From: Rhizobiaceae bacterium
Lineage (GTDB): Bacteria; Pseudomonadota; Alphaproteobacteria; Rhizobiales; Rhizobiaceae
Assembly: GCA_017644005.1 (NCBI GenBank)
Contig: JAEPMJ010000001.1
Location: 1,116,001 to 1,180,000, forward strand
Direction: 5' to 3'
Length of the DNA stretch: 64,000 bases
Below, piece by piece: positions 44,987 to 53,564 of the stretch. Each line of letters starts with the position of its first letter. Positions within the stretch are counted from its first letter, which is position 1. The position numbers were made by a program, and so were the translations under genes. Below the pieces are notes generated by a model that did no database searches, was not told where the DNA came from, and saw nothing but the letters and a program-made list of their open reading frames with translations.

Positions 44987-45825
44987 TCGAGCTCCTTCTC
45001 CTTCCCTTCCAACTGCCTTTCATGCAGAAGGCATTTCTCATCGCCGCGCTCGCTGCGCTGCCGATGGGGCTGCTGTCGCCCTTTCTGGTACTGAAAGGCT
45101 GGTCGCTCATGGGCGACGCCATCAGCCATGCGGTACTGCCCGGCATCGTGCTTGCTTATGTGGTCGGCCTGCCGCTGGCGGTCGGGGCATTCGCCGCAGG
45201 TATGGTCTGCGCACTGGTGACCGGCTATCTGAATGAGAACAGCCGGGTGAAGGAAGACACCGTCATGGGCGTGGTTTTTTCCGGCATGTTCGGTCTGGGC
45301 ATCGTGCTCTACATCGCCATCCAAACGGAAATTCACCTCGACCACATTCTGTTCGGCGACATACTGGGCGTCGCCTGGCGCGACGTCGCGGAAAGTGCGG
45401 CCATCGCGCTGGTCGCGCTCGCCACAGCCGGCCTCTTCCGGCGCGACCTGATGGCGATGGTGTTCGACGAACAGCATGCGCGCGCCATCGGCCTGCCTGT
45501 GCGGCTCCTGCACTACGGGCTGCTGGCGCTGATTTCGCTGACCATCGTCGGAGCGCTGAAGGCGGTCGGCATCATCCTCGCCATTGCGCTGCTGATCTCA
45601 CCCGGCGCCGTCGCTTATCTGATCACGCGCAGCTTCGAGCGCATGATTGTCGTTTCAACGGCGATCGCCGTAGGTTCGTCGGTGCTCGGCGTTTATGCGA
45701 GCTTCTTCATCGACAGCGCGCCGGCACCCACGATCGTGCTCCTGATGAGCTTGCAGTTCATCGCGGCATTCGCATGGTCGCAGTGGCAGGCAAGGCGAAC
45801 TACCCGCTACCCGACGCCGACATAG
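44983..45825 (+). CDS. sitD: Manganese/zinc ABC transporter permease SitD
   Basis: A 280-residue ABC-3 permease, clearly paralogous to SitC (LVLKGWSLMGDAISHAVLPG). I place the start at GTG 44983, which overlaps the sitC stop; the frame is open farther upstream only because it shadows sitC. Its last 19 bp overlap the 3' end of the convergent ABC ATPase gene, so the operon ends without an intrinsic terminator. Confidence 0.9.
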   Translation: MIELLLLPFQLPFMQKAFLIAALAALPMGLLSPFLVLKGWSLMGDAISHAVLPGIVLAYVVGLPLAVGAFAAGMVCALVTGYLNENSRVKEDTVMGVVFSGMFGLGIVLYIAIQTEIHLDHILFGDILGVAWRDVAESAAIALVALATAGLFRRDLMAMVFDEQHARAIGLPVRLLHYGLLALISLTIVGALKAVGIILAIALLISPGAVAYLITRSFERMIVVSTAIAVGSSVLGVYASFFIDSAPAPTIVLLMSLQFIAAFAWSQWQARRTTRYPTPT

Positions 45826-46514
45826 TGGTGCACGAGCTCCGGGTTCTCGCGCAGCTTTTCGACATCAAGCGTTTCGCGGTTGCGGCCGTTCTCGATGAAA
45901 GCCACGCGGTCGGCCACCGGCAGAACCGCGTCGACGCGCTGTTCGACCAGAATGGTCGACACACCGCGCTCGCGCAGCATCGCCACCGTGTCGCGAATGC
46001 GGGCGATCATCGAGGGCATCAACCCTTCCGTCGGTTCGTCGAGCAGCAGCACCTTGGGTTCCACACAGAGAGCGCGCGCCATGGCGAGCATCTGCTGCTC
46101 TCCGCCGGACAATGTGCCGGAGCGTTGCCTTAGCCGCTCGCGCAGGACCGGAAAGAGATCAAGTACGCTTTCGCGCGTCTCTGAGCCGTGGTTGCGGGTC
46201 ATCAGCCCGATTTCGATGTTTTCGGCGACCGTGAGTTCGGAAAACAACCGCCGGCCCTGAGGAACGTAGGCAATTCCGGCTCGCGGCACCTCGTGCGCCG
46301 GCAGCCTGGTAAGTTCCGTCCCGTCGAGGAAAACAGAGCCGGCGCTCGCCCGCACCAGGCCCATGATTGTCTTCAACGTCGTTGTCTTACCCGCGCCATT
46401 GAGGCCAAGCATGCACAGGACCTCGCCCCGGCGCAGTGCAACCGACATGCCGCGCAGCACCTGCACCTCGCCATAGCCGGCATCGACCTTGTCCAGCGTC
46501 AGAACATCAGCCAT
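45807..46514 (-). CDS. livF: Branched-chain/amide ABC transporter ATPase (LivF type)
   Basis: A 235-residue ATPase: Walker A GLNGAGKTT, signature LSGGEQQM, Walker B VLLLDEPTEGL. The LivF subgroup is short and lacks extra C-terminal domains, as here. ATG 46514 overlaps the livG stop by 8 bp. It is the last gene of a five-gene operon. The symbol reflects the family; the substrate is not established. Confidence 0.88.
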   Translation of the reverse strand: MADVLTLDKVDAGYGEVQVLRGMSVALRRGEVLCMLGLNGAGKTTTLKTIMGLVRASAGSVFLDGTELTRLPAHEVPRAGIAYVPQGRRLFSELTVAENIEIGLMTRNHGSETRESVLDLFPVLRERLRQRSGTLSGGEQQMLAMARALCVEPKVLLLDEPTEGLMPSMIARIRDTVAMLRERGVSTILVEQRVDAVLPVADRVAFIENGRNRETLDVEKLRENPELVHHYVGVG

Positions 46515-47250
46515 CGGCGGGCGCTCCCAGATAAGCCTGCTGAACTGCTGCGTTGGCGCGGATCGCGTCAGGCGCACCTTCTGCGATTATGCGCCCCTGA
46601 TCCATGACCGTGATCTGCTCGGCGAGCGCCATGACAACTGGCATGTTGTGCTCGATCAGAAGCACGGTCGCCTGCTGCCCGATCTCGCGCACCAGCGCGA
46701 TGAAGCTCTCGATTTCGGTGTCGGAGAGTCCTTGCGTTGGCTCGTCGAGCACCAGCAGTCTGGGTTCGAGCGCCAGCCCCATCGCAACTTCAAGCAACCG
46801 CTGATGGCCGTAAGCAAGGTTACCGGCCACTGCACCGGCATGGTCCCGCAGGCCAACACGACCGAGCGCGGACAGCGACGCCTCGCGCAAGCCTGCAGAC
46901 GAATAGCGTTTGCCGGCGCGGCCGACATGGCGGCGCATCGCGGCAAGGGTGACGTTTTCCTCCACCGTCAGATTGGCGAAGATCGAAGTGATCTGAAACG
47001 TGTATGCGATGCCCGCCATCACCCGCCTGTCCGCCGGCATGCCGGTGATGTCGCGCCCGTCGAAGCGGATCAGCCCTTCGCTCGGCGCAACGCGGCCGCA
47101 GATCAGGCTGACAAAAGTGGTCTTGCCCGCGCCATTGGGACCGATGATCGCCCTGATCTCGCCTTCCGGCAGGCTGAAATCGACGTTGTCGACCGCGCGT
47201 AGGCCGCCGAAGCTTCGGCCGAGACCGCGTGTTTCCACCAGCGCGCTCAT
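46507..47250 (-). CDS. livG: Branched-chain/amide ABC transporter ATPase (LivG type)
   Basis: A 247-residue ATPase: Walker A GPNGAGKTT, Walker B LLVLDEPTQGLSD and the LivG-type C-terminus (ITVMDQGRIIAEG ... AYLG). The signature loop reads NLAYGHQR, the usual variant for LivG proteins. ATG 47250 overlaps the livM stop (ATGA); the open frame to 47361 is a shadow of livM. Confidence 0.88.
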   Translation of the reverse strand: MSALVETRGLGRSFGGLRAVDNVDFSLPEGEIRAIIGPNGAGKTTFVSLICGRVAPSEGLIRFDGRDITGMPADRRVMAGIAYTFQITSIFANLTVEENVTLAAMRRHVGRAGKRYSSAGLREASLSALGRVGLRDHAGAVAGNLAYGHQRLLEVAMGLALEPRLLVLDEPTQGLSDTEIESFIALVREIGQQATVLLIEHNMPVVMALAEQITVMDQGRIIAEGAPDAIRANAAVQQAYLGAPADG

Positions 47251-48227
47251 GGCAGCCACCTCACCCAGCGGTCGCGCACGGAGCCGAGCAACCCTTTCGG
47301 GAAAAACAGGATCAGAAGCACGAGCGCCACGCCCACAATGCCGAGATAAGAGACATCCCAATCGGGGAAACGGCTGTTCAGCAGGTCATTGGAGAGATCG
47401 ACCAGATAGAACATCAGCACGGTGCCGAGCAGCGGCCCGAGCGTGGTCGCCGCACCGCCGACAAGCACCCACAGCAGCGGCAGGATCGAATATTGCACGG
47501 CGGCGAAACTCGATCCGAAATAGCCGAAGAGAAGCACGTAGGCGGCGCCCGAAGCCGCGCAGATGACGCCTGAACTGATTGTCGCGCCGAGTTTGTTGCG
47601 GAACGTGTCGTAACCCAGCATGCGGGTGCGCTCTTCGTTTTCGCGGATCGCGATCAGAACCCGGCCGAAGGGCGCGCGCACCAAAGCCAGCGTCACGAAG
47701 AGCACGACCGTGAACAGAGCGAGGGCCGTAAAATAGCGCGTCGTCGGATCAGTGAGATCGAGCGGCCCGAGCTGGCGCGCCGCCTGCGACAGGGTGAGAC
47801 CCTCTTCGCCGCGCGTCCAGTCGCCGAAATAAAGAGTGAAGAGATAGGCGACCTGGCCGAACATCATGGTGACGATCAGGAAGGCGACGCCGGTTGTACG
47901 CAATGCCAGAAAGCCGACGGCCGTGGAAAGAACGAGGCCTGATGCAAGGCCCGCTGCGAAGGCGGCCGGAACCGACCAGTCGAGATGATAGACGGTCAGA
48001 CCCGCGCCATAGAGTCCGGCGGAGAAAAACATGGCATGACCGAGACTGAGCAGGCCGGTGTAGCCAAAGAGCAGATTGTAGCCCATGGCGAAGACAGCAA
48101 GCACCATGATGCGCGCCATGATGCCGTGATGATAGGCCGGCAGCGCGAATTGCAGGGCAAACAGCAGTGCGACGACCGCGATGTGCAGGGCAACCACCCG
48201 GCCCGTGAAATTGCCGAACCCCGTCAC
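47247..48227 (-). CDS. livM: Branched-chain/amide ABC transporter permease (LivM type)
   Basis: A 326-residue permease with about nine membrane segments and the LivM signature of GYNLLFGYTGLLSLGHAMFF and ENEERTRMLGYD. I place the start at GTG 48227, which overlaps the livH stop (GTGA); a frame running to 48626 is a shadow of livH. It pairs with LivH. Confidence 0.88.
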   Translation of the reverse strand: MTGFGNFTGRVVALHIAVVALLFALQFALPAYHHGIMARIMVLAVFAMGYNLLFGYTGLLSLGHAMFFSAGLYGAGLTVYHLDWSVPAAFAAGLASGLVLSTAVGFLALRTTGVAFLIVTMMFGQVAYLFTLYFGDWTRGEEGLTLSQAARQLGPLDLTDPTTRYFTALALFTVVLFVTLALVRAPFGRVLIAIRENEERTRMLGYDTFRNKLGATISSGVICAASGAAYVLLFGYFGSSFAAVQYSILPLLWVLVGGAATTLGPLLGTVLMFYLVDLSNDLLNSRFPDWDVSYLGIVGVALVLLILFFPKGLLGSVRDRWVRWLP

Positions 48228-49105
48228 CGCGCTGACACTCCGAACAAACCCTGCGGGCGGAAGACCAGCACCAGCGCAACCGCCATGGTGGCGATGATCT
48301 TGGCCAGTGTCGGCGAAAAGAACACCGATATGATGCCGTCCGACAGGCCGATAAGAAGTGCTGCGACGGTGGTGCCGCGCAGACTGCCCAGCCCGCCAAT
48401 GATAACGACAATGAAAGAAAGCAGCAGCGGATCGTGGCCCATCAAGTAATGCGCCTGCTGGATCGGCACGATCAGTACGGCCGCGACCGCAGCCAGCATC
48501 GCGCCGAGCGCGAAGACGCCGGCATAGACTCGATCGACGGGAATGCCGAAGGCGGTGGCGGTTTCGGCATCGAACTGGGTTGCGCGCATGACCAGACCGA
48601 TCCTGGTGCGCGAGAGCAGATACCATGTCGCCGCCAGTACGATCGCCGACGCGGCGATGACCGAGAGCTTGTAGGCAGAGTAGCCGAACCAGGGGAACCG
48701 GATGCGGTAGTCGAACGGTGCAACGACCGGCCGTGCGTCCGGGCCGTAGAAGGTCAGCGCCAGCTGCTGGATGATATAGAGAATGCCGATTGTCGCCACG
48801 ATGGTGGCTTCAGGATTGTAGTTGACCCGCTTCAGAACCAGCCGCTCGGAGGCGAGCGCCACCGCGCCCACCACAAGCGGGCTGATGACAAGGGCGACGA
48901 GAAAGCCAAGTGCGGGGTGTCCGGAAATCGAGGTCGCCACCGCCCAGGCGAGCACCGCGCCCAGCATGAAGAACTCGCCATGGGCGACATTGACCACACG
49001 CATGACGCCGAAGACCAGCGACAGGCCGAGCGCGGTGAGCGCCAGCACGGCTGCCATCACCAGACCTTCAAGCGTAGCCAGGAAGAAGTACGGTCCGAAT
49101 GCCAT
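48224..49105 (-). CDS. livH: Branched-chain/amide ABC transporter permease (LivH type)
   Basis: A 293-residue permease with the LivH blocks LTALGLSLVFGVMRVVNVAHGEF and IGGLGSLRGTTVAALLIG. ATG 49105 has GGGAG 7 bp upstream, but that site is the 3' arm of a strong hairpin (49113-49134), so initiation may be controlled by RNA structure. The binding-protein gene ends 96 bp upstream. Confidence 0.9.
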   Translation of the reverse strand: MAFGPYFFLATLEGLVMAAVLALTALGLSLVFGVMRVVNVAHGEFFMLGAVLAWAVATSISGHPALGFLVALVISPLVVGAVALASERLVLKRVNYNPEATIVATIGILYIIQQLALTFYGPDARPVVAPFDYRIRFPWFGYSAYKLSVIAASAIVLAATWYLLSRTRIGLVMRATQFDAETATAFGIPVDRVYAGVFALGAMLAAVAAVLIVPIQQAHYLMGHDPLLLSFIVVIIGGLGSLRGTTVAALLIGLSDGIISVFFSPTLAKIIATMAVALVLVFRPQGLFGVSAR

Positions 49106-49112
49106 TCAGGAG

Positions 49113-49134
49113 CTCCCGCCCTCCGCGGCGGGAG
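49113..49134 (-). promoter_or_regulatory. Hairpin sequestering the livH ribosome-binding site
   Basis: On the minus strand CTCCCGCC-GCGGAG-GGCGGGAG forms a perfect 8-bp stem. Its 3' arm ends in GGGAG, the ribosome-binding site of livH, 7 nt before the ATG. Opening of the stem would be needed for efficient initiation. Confidence 0.65.
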
Positions 49135-49164
49135 GGGTGACCGCAGAGGGTCAGGCTATCCAAC

Positions 49165-49189
49165 CGGGACGCGGCAGCGCCGCGTCCCG
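49165..49189 (-). promoter_or_regulatory. Second hairpin between binding-protein and livH genes
   Basis: CGGGACGCGGC / GCCGCGTCCCG is a perfect 11-bp stem with an AGC/GCT triloop, 12 bp past the binding-protein stop. It has no T-run. Its likely role is protection of the upstream mRNA end. Confidence 0.65.
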
Positions 49190-49201
49190 CAACTCCAGAT
49201 G

Positions 49202-50509
49202 CTACAGCGACATGGTCGTGTAGTCGGCTTCCGCCTCGTACATGCCGTCTTCGATCGAAGTGGTGTGGACGACGTTAAGCTTGCCGTCGACGACCTGCGA
49301 AACGTGCTGGTGGCCGAAGGACTGGTGGATCTTGGCGTTGAAGACCTTGTCGCCCTGCGGATGTGCCGCGCCGGCGGCGAAACTGGTCAGCGCCTCGGTG
49401 GCTTCCACCAGTTTGGCACGGTCGGCCGGCCCCTGATAATCCGCTGCTTCCATCGCCTGCTTGATGATATGGAGCGTCTCCCAGCAGCCGAACATGTGCG
49501 AGGCGGTTGAGACATCCTTCGGATCGTTCACGCTGGCGCCATTGTCGTCGATGCCGACGGCGCTGCGATACGCCTTGACGGCATCGCTGGCGTCCGGCTG
49601 CAGGTAACGCGGCATGGCCTCCCAGAAGTGCGAGCCTTCCAGGAATTCGAGACCGGGGCTGGCGATATCGACCGCCTCGAGACTGTCCAGAAAGCCGAAC
49701 AGCTTCGGCCCGCTGGAACCGTAGAACTCGCCGAGTTCCTTGACGAAGGTCAGCACGCCGGGACCGACCATGACGTGGTAGATCACCTCGGTCTCGGAGG
49801 GTATCTGCGGCAGGTAGCGGGTGAACGAGGTTTCCGTCGGCGGGATCGGCACGAGGCCGACAACCTTGCCGCCGGCCGCCTCATAGCGCTCCGGAAACTT
49901 GTCGCGGTGATCGTGCCCGAAAGCGTAATCGGGGAAGACAAGTGTGATCTTCTTGCCGAGATTGTCGGCGATCCAGGGACCGACCGCGCGCACCTGGGCC
50001 TTCACGTCGGTAATTCCCGGCTGGAAGACGTAGCGGTTCAGACTGCCTGACGCGACGTGGTAGCCCTCCGACACGACGTAATACGGTATCTTCAGTTCGC
50101 CTGCGGCGGGCGCCGAACCCACCACGACGTGGCTGAACAGCGTGCCGAAAACGACATCGGTCTTGTGCTGGTTGGCAAATTTTTCGACCACTTCGGCGCC
50201 GCGCTTGGGATCGGTTCCATCATCTTCGGTGACGATTTCGAGCGGCCGGCCGTTAATGCCGCCGGCATCGTTGATCGCCTGCGTCGCCGCCATCGTCACG
50301 CGCTCATACCAGCGGCCATAGGCGGCTCCGATGCCGGTGCGATGCGCCTGGAAGCCGATCCGGATCGGCTCCGACGACTGCGTCTGCGCGTAGCGGACGA
50401 AGCCCGGCGCGGCCATGATGCCGGCCGCGGCGCCCAGCCCCTTCAGCGCACCGCGGCGGGTGAGGCCCTGCTTGTTCGGGAGCAGGAGAGAAGTGCGTTT
50501 GTCAGCCAT
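49202..50509 (-). CDS. ABC transporter substrate-binding protein (Peripla_BP_6, amide/branched-chain type)
   Basis: A 435-residue binding protein. The N-terminus has a twin-arginine-like export signal (LTRRGALKGLGAAAGIMAAP at about residues 16-35). The mature start IRIGFQAHRTGIGAAYG and block DVVFGTLFSHVVVGSAP fit the Peripla_BP_6 family of Liv and amide/urea systems. ATG 50509 follows AAGGGGA. It opens the operon with livHMGF. The ligand is unknown; amino acids, amides and small aromatic acids are all transported by this family. Confidence 0.87.
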   Translation of the reverse strand: MADKRTSLLLPNKQGLTRRGALKGLGAAAGIMAAPGFVRYAQTQSSEPIRIGFQAHRTGIGAAYGRWYERVTMAATQAINDAGGINGRPLEIVTEDDGTDPKRGAEVVEKFANQHKTDVVFGTLFSHVVVGSAPAAGELKIPYYVVSEGYHVASGSLNRYVFQPGITDVKAQVRAVGPWIADNLGKKITLVFPDYAFGHDHRDKFPERYEAAGGKVVGLVPIPPTETSFTRYLPQIPSETEVIYHVMVGPGVLTFVKELGEFYGSSGPKLFGFLDSLEAVDIASPGLEFLEGSHFWEAMPRYLQPDASDAVKAYRSAVGIDDNGASVNDPKDVSTASHMFGCWETLHIIKQAMEAADYQGPADRAKLVEATEALTSFAAGAAHPQGDKVFNAKIHQSFGHQHVSQVVDGKLNVVHTTSIEDGMYEAEADYTTMSL

Positions 50510-50586
50510 GCCAGTTCCCCTTTTTCGGCTGTTGAGACCATACTCAAAGAGGCGTTTCACGGGTTTCGCGGCGCGCCAAAATTCAC

Positions 50587-50596
50587 TTGTATGCAA
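50587..50596. promoter_or_regulatory. GntR-like half-palindrome upstream of the binding-protein gene
   Basis: TTGTATGCAA, 78 bp upstream of the start, resembles the TTGTATACAA-type operators of FCD-GntR regulators but is imperfect. No GntR gene of that class is adjacent. Confidence 0.25.
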
Positions 50597-50654
50597 ATAA
50601 AATCACCAATCCCGAAAGCTGGCAATAGAACCGCGGAAACCGAATTCCGCAACG

Positions 50655-52136
50655 TCAGCCGCCGGTAGGCGAAGAAAGCAGCCAAAGACCGAACACGGTG
50701 TAGCCAACCATCAGAATTGCAAGGGGAATCTGGCTTAGGGTGGTTCGCGGCGCACTCCCGTGGATGCGCGATGCAAGCGCATGCGCGAGAATGACGGCGA
50801 GGAGATGCCCGCCGATAATCGCGGCCGACTGCAGATTCCAGATGACCCATGCGGCGTCATAACCGGCAGTTGCCGCAGCGGCAACATGAAAGCCGGCAGT
50901 GCCGAAAATATTCCAGCCCTTCGAAAGCGGGTCGGAGATCGCGGCAAACGCATACTGGCCGTTGATCACCAGCACGCCCAGGTAATGCGAGAAATGATAG
51001 GCGAGTGCGATCGGCACGATCGACCATACCAGCGAGCCGCAGCTTGCCGCGACCCCGACGCTGGCGCCAGCAATGCGGTTGCCCGACCAGACGGCGAAGA
51101 CAAAGAGCGCTGAAAGTGCAGCGAACATGCCGCCGAGACCTGCCGTGTTCGAAAACACCACGGCAGAACGACCCGGAAATTCGAGCGGATTCACGCCGAT
51201 GAGATCGAGCCAGAAGAACGTCCGCATCAGCCCGTCGAACGAAACCGTCGCGAGCGCCAACAGCAAGAATAGTGTCGCGCCGGGCGCCAGCGGATCGGAA
51301 TCAGCGGCCTTGGCACCCGGAAAGCGCAGAAAGACCCCTCCATGCGCGCCGTCACCGCCGCCGCGGTGTTGAAAGGGGGCCAGCCGGGAAATCATGCCGA
51401 AGAAAACGGAAAACAGCTCAACGCGTTTGGTCCATTCCCCGTGCCCAAAGGCGAAAATTCCGGCCAGATTGAAGAGCCAGTAGGCGATCAGCACCTTGGC
51501 GAGAAATGCCGGGTCATCAGGCGAAGGGAACACGAGCTCGAACCAGCCGAACCCGAACAGCAGTATCAACGCACCCCCGGAACCGATCCATATCGGCAGT
51601 TTCAGCGGCGGGGGGACATCTCTACGCCCCAGCACAATAAGGATCAGTCGCGATGGGCCGTACCAGGGTTCCAGCCAGCACCAGAGATTGCCGGCGATCC
51701 CAACGAGCAATGTGAAGCCGACCCAGAAGACGGTCCAGAACACCAGCGGAAGGGGATTCGACAGGGGATCCCGGCTTCCGAACAGGCCTGCGTACCAGAG
51801 GCAGGCAACGATTATGAAGCTTGCCATGCTCGTGACGAACCGCCCATCGAAGCGCGCGCCGATCAGCCGCAGCCGCTCCGACAACAACCTGGCAAGCGCC
51901 TGCGGTGGCAAGACGACCAGTACGGCAAAGCTGAGCGCAACCGCGGCTGCGCCGCCAAACAGATAATAGTCGGTCGGCAGCAGCATGACGAAGCCGCGAT
52001 CTGCCGTATGCGCCCATGTCTCGACCGGAGCCAGCAACATGCCGGCGCACGCCAGAATAATTGAGAAGCGCGCGACAGGCCTTGATCGACAGGAAGAAAT
52101 CATCTGCACCGGTAAGAATGGTTGGGCTGCCACCAT
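50655..52136 (-). CDS. Polytopic membrane protein of unknown function
   Basis: A 493-residue protein (if started at ATG 52136) with a signal-peptide-like N-terminus ending VETWA|HTADRG and about twelve predicted membrane segments. A conserved-looking block is GNLWCWLEPWYGPSRL near residue 155. I do not recognise a functional family with confidence; it recalls the membrane proteins loosely labelled fenitrothion hydrolase-like, a name that gives no safe function. Start choice is uncertain: ATG 52103 would also give a good signal peptide, and neither has a clear ribosome-binding site. It is divergent from pncB and 145 bp upstream of the binding-protein gene. Confidence 0.65.
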   Translation of the reverse strand: MVAAQPFLPVQMISSCRSRPVARFSIILACAGMLLAPVETWAHTADRGFVMLLPTDYYLFGGAAAVALSFAVLVVLPPQALARLLSERLRLIGARFDGRFVTSMASFIIVACLWYAGLFGSRDPLSNPLPLVFWTVFWVGFTLLVGIAGNLWCWLEPWYGPSRLILIVLGRRDVPPPLKLPIWIGSGGALILLFGFGWFELVFPSPDDPAFLAKVLIAYWLFNLAGIFAFGHGEWTKRVELFSVFFGMISRLAPFQHRGGGDGAHGGVFLRFPGAKAADSDPLAPGATLFLLLALATVSFDGLMRTFFWLDLIGVNPLEFPGRSAVVFSNTAGLGGMFAALSALFVFAVWSGNRIAGASVGVAASCGSLVWSIVPIALAYHFSHYLGVLVINGQYAFAAISDPLSKGWNIFGTAGFHVAAAATAGYDAAWVIWNLQSAAIIGGHLLAVILAHALASRIHGSAPRTTLSQIPLAILMVGYTVFGLWLLSSPTGG

Positions 52137-52179
52137 GAAAGACACCAGCCATGATTTACAGAATGCTGCATGGTTTCAA

Positions 52180-52191
52180 TTGTCTGGACAA
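52180..52191. promoter_or_regulatory. Inverted repeat between pncB and the membrane protein gene
   Basis: TTGTC-TG-GACAA is a perfect 5-bp inverted repeat, 59 bp before pncB and 43 bp before the divergent gene. The form resembles GntR-family operators. No cognate regulator is visible in the window. Confidence 0.3.
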
Positions 52192-52250
52192 GCTGGCAAT
52201 TCGCGCCGGCAACCCTTATGCACTAACGCGGATTTGCATCGGAGAGCCTG

Positions 52251-53555
52251 ATGACGACCACGGACATCGCGCGGCGCGTCTACGACCATACCTGGAAGCT
52301 CGACCCGATCGTGCGCAGCCTGCTCGATACGGATTTCTACAAGCTCCTGATGCTGCAGATGATCTGGAGCCGCTACCCGGACGTCCGAACCACCTTTTCA
52401 CTGATCAACCGAACAACTTCGGTCCGGCTTGCCGACGAAATCGACGAGGGCGAACTGCGTGCGCAGCTCGACTATGCGCGTACGGTGCGGCTGACCAAAA
52501 AGGAGACGATCTGGCTGGCGGGTAATACTTTCTACGGCCGCAAACAGATCTTCATGCCGGAATTCCTGGACTGGCTCTCAGCCTTCCAGCTTCCCGAATA
52601 TGAGCTGCGCAAGGACGACGGGCAGTACCGGCTCAATTTTCATGGTTCATGGGCCGAAACCTCCATGTGGGAAATCCCCGCCCTCGCGATCATCAACGAG
52701 TTGCGCAGCCGTGCCGCATTGCGCGAGCTCGGCCCGTTTTCGCTGGATGTCACATATGCGCGGGCGAAGGCCCGCATGTGGGACAAGGTGGAGCGGCTGA
52801 AAGCCTTCCCGGAAATCCGCATTTCGGATTTCGGCACCCGGCGGCGGCACTCGTTCCTGTGGCAGCGCTGGTGCGTGGAGGCCTTGAAGGAAGGTATCGG
52901 CGAGGCGTTCACCGGCACCAGCAACGTGCTGCTCGCCATGGACACCGATCTCGAGGCACTCGGCACAAATGCGCATGAGCTGCCGATGGTGATGGCAGCA
53001 CTTGCCGACACGGAAGACGAGCTGCGCGCCGCGCCCTACAAGGTGCTGCAGGACTGGAACACGCTCTATGGTGGCAATCTGCTGATCGTGCTGCCGGATG
53101 CGTTCGGCACCGCCGCCTTCCTGCGCGACGCACCTGACTGGGTTGCAGACTGGACCGGCTTCCGTCCTGACAGCGCCCCGCCGATCGAGGGCGGCGAACG
53201 TATCATCGACTGGTGGAAAGCGCATGGCCGCGACCCCAAGGAAAAGCTGCTGATCTTTTCCGACGGGCTCGACGTCGACACTATCCTGCAAACCTACCGC
53301 CATTTCGAAGGCCGGGTGCGCATGGCGTTCGGCTGGGGCACCAATCTCACCAACGACTTCGAGGATTGCGCGCCGCTTCCCAATGACCGGCTGAAGGCGA
53401 TTTCGCTGGTCTGCAAGGTGAGCGAAGCGAACGGCCGGCCAGCAGTGAAACTCTCCGATAACCCGAATAAGGCAACCGGCGACCCTCGCGAGATCGAACG
53501 TTACATCAGGGTCTTCGGCAGCGAAGAGCGGGTGACCAAGCCGGTTCTGGTTTAG
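52251..53555 (+). CDS. pncB: Nicotinate phosphoribosyltransferase
   Basis: A 434-residue enzyme of the PncB family, full length. It makes nicotinate mononucleotide from nicotinate and PRPP in NAD salvage. Visible blocks are [11 protein letters not shown] at the N-terminus, [11 protein letters not shown], and TNAHELPMV, whose His242 is the residue autophosphorylated by ATP. GGAGA lies 5 bp before the ATG. It stands alone; the E3 gene converges with 9 bp between stops. Confidence 0.95.
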   Translation: MTTTDIARRVYDHTWKLDPIVRSLLDTDFYKLLMLQMIWSRYPDVRTTFSLINRTTSVRLADEIDEGELRAQLDYARTVRLTKKETIWLAGNTFYGRKQIFMPEFLDWLSAFQLPEYELRKDDGQYRLNFHGSWAETSMWEIPALAIINELRSRAALRELGPFSLDVTYARAKARMWDKVERLKAFPEIRISDFGTRRRHSFLWQRWCVEALKEGIGEAFTGTSNVLLAMDTDLEALGTNAHELPMVMAALADTEDELRAAPYKVLQDWNTLYGGNLLIVLPDAFGTAAFLRDAPDWVADWTGFRPDSAPPIEGGERIIDWWKAHGRDPKEKLLIFSDGLDVDTILQTYRHFEGRVRMAFGWGTNLTNDFEDCAPLPNDRLKAISLVCKVSEANGRPAVKLSDNPNKATGDPREIERYIRVFGSEERVTKPVLV

Positions 53556-53564
53556 CTGGCAGCG

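Noticed and set aside
44086..45825. A 579-residue SitD or SitC-SitD fusion
   Set aside because: The first half is an out-of-frame shadow of sitC. The GTG at 44983 overlapping the sitC stop gives a normal SitD.
47247..48626. A 459-residue LivM with an N-terminal domain
   Set aside because: The added part is an out-of-frame shadow of livH; GTG 48227 overlapping the livH stop gives normal length.
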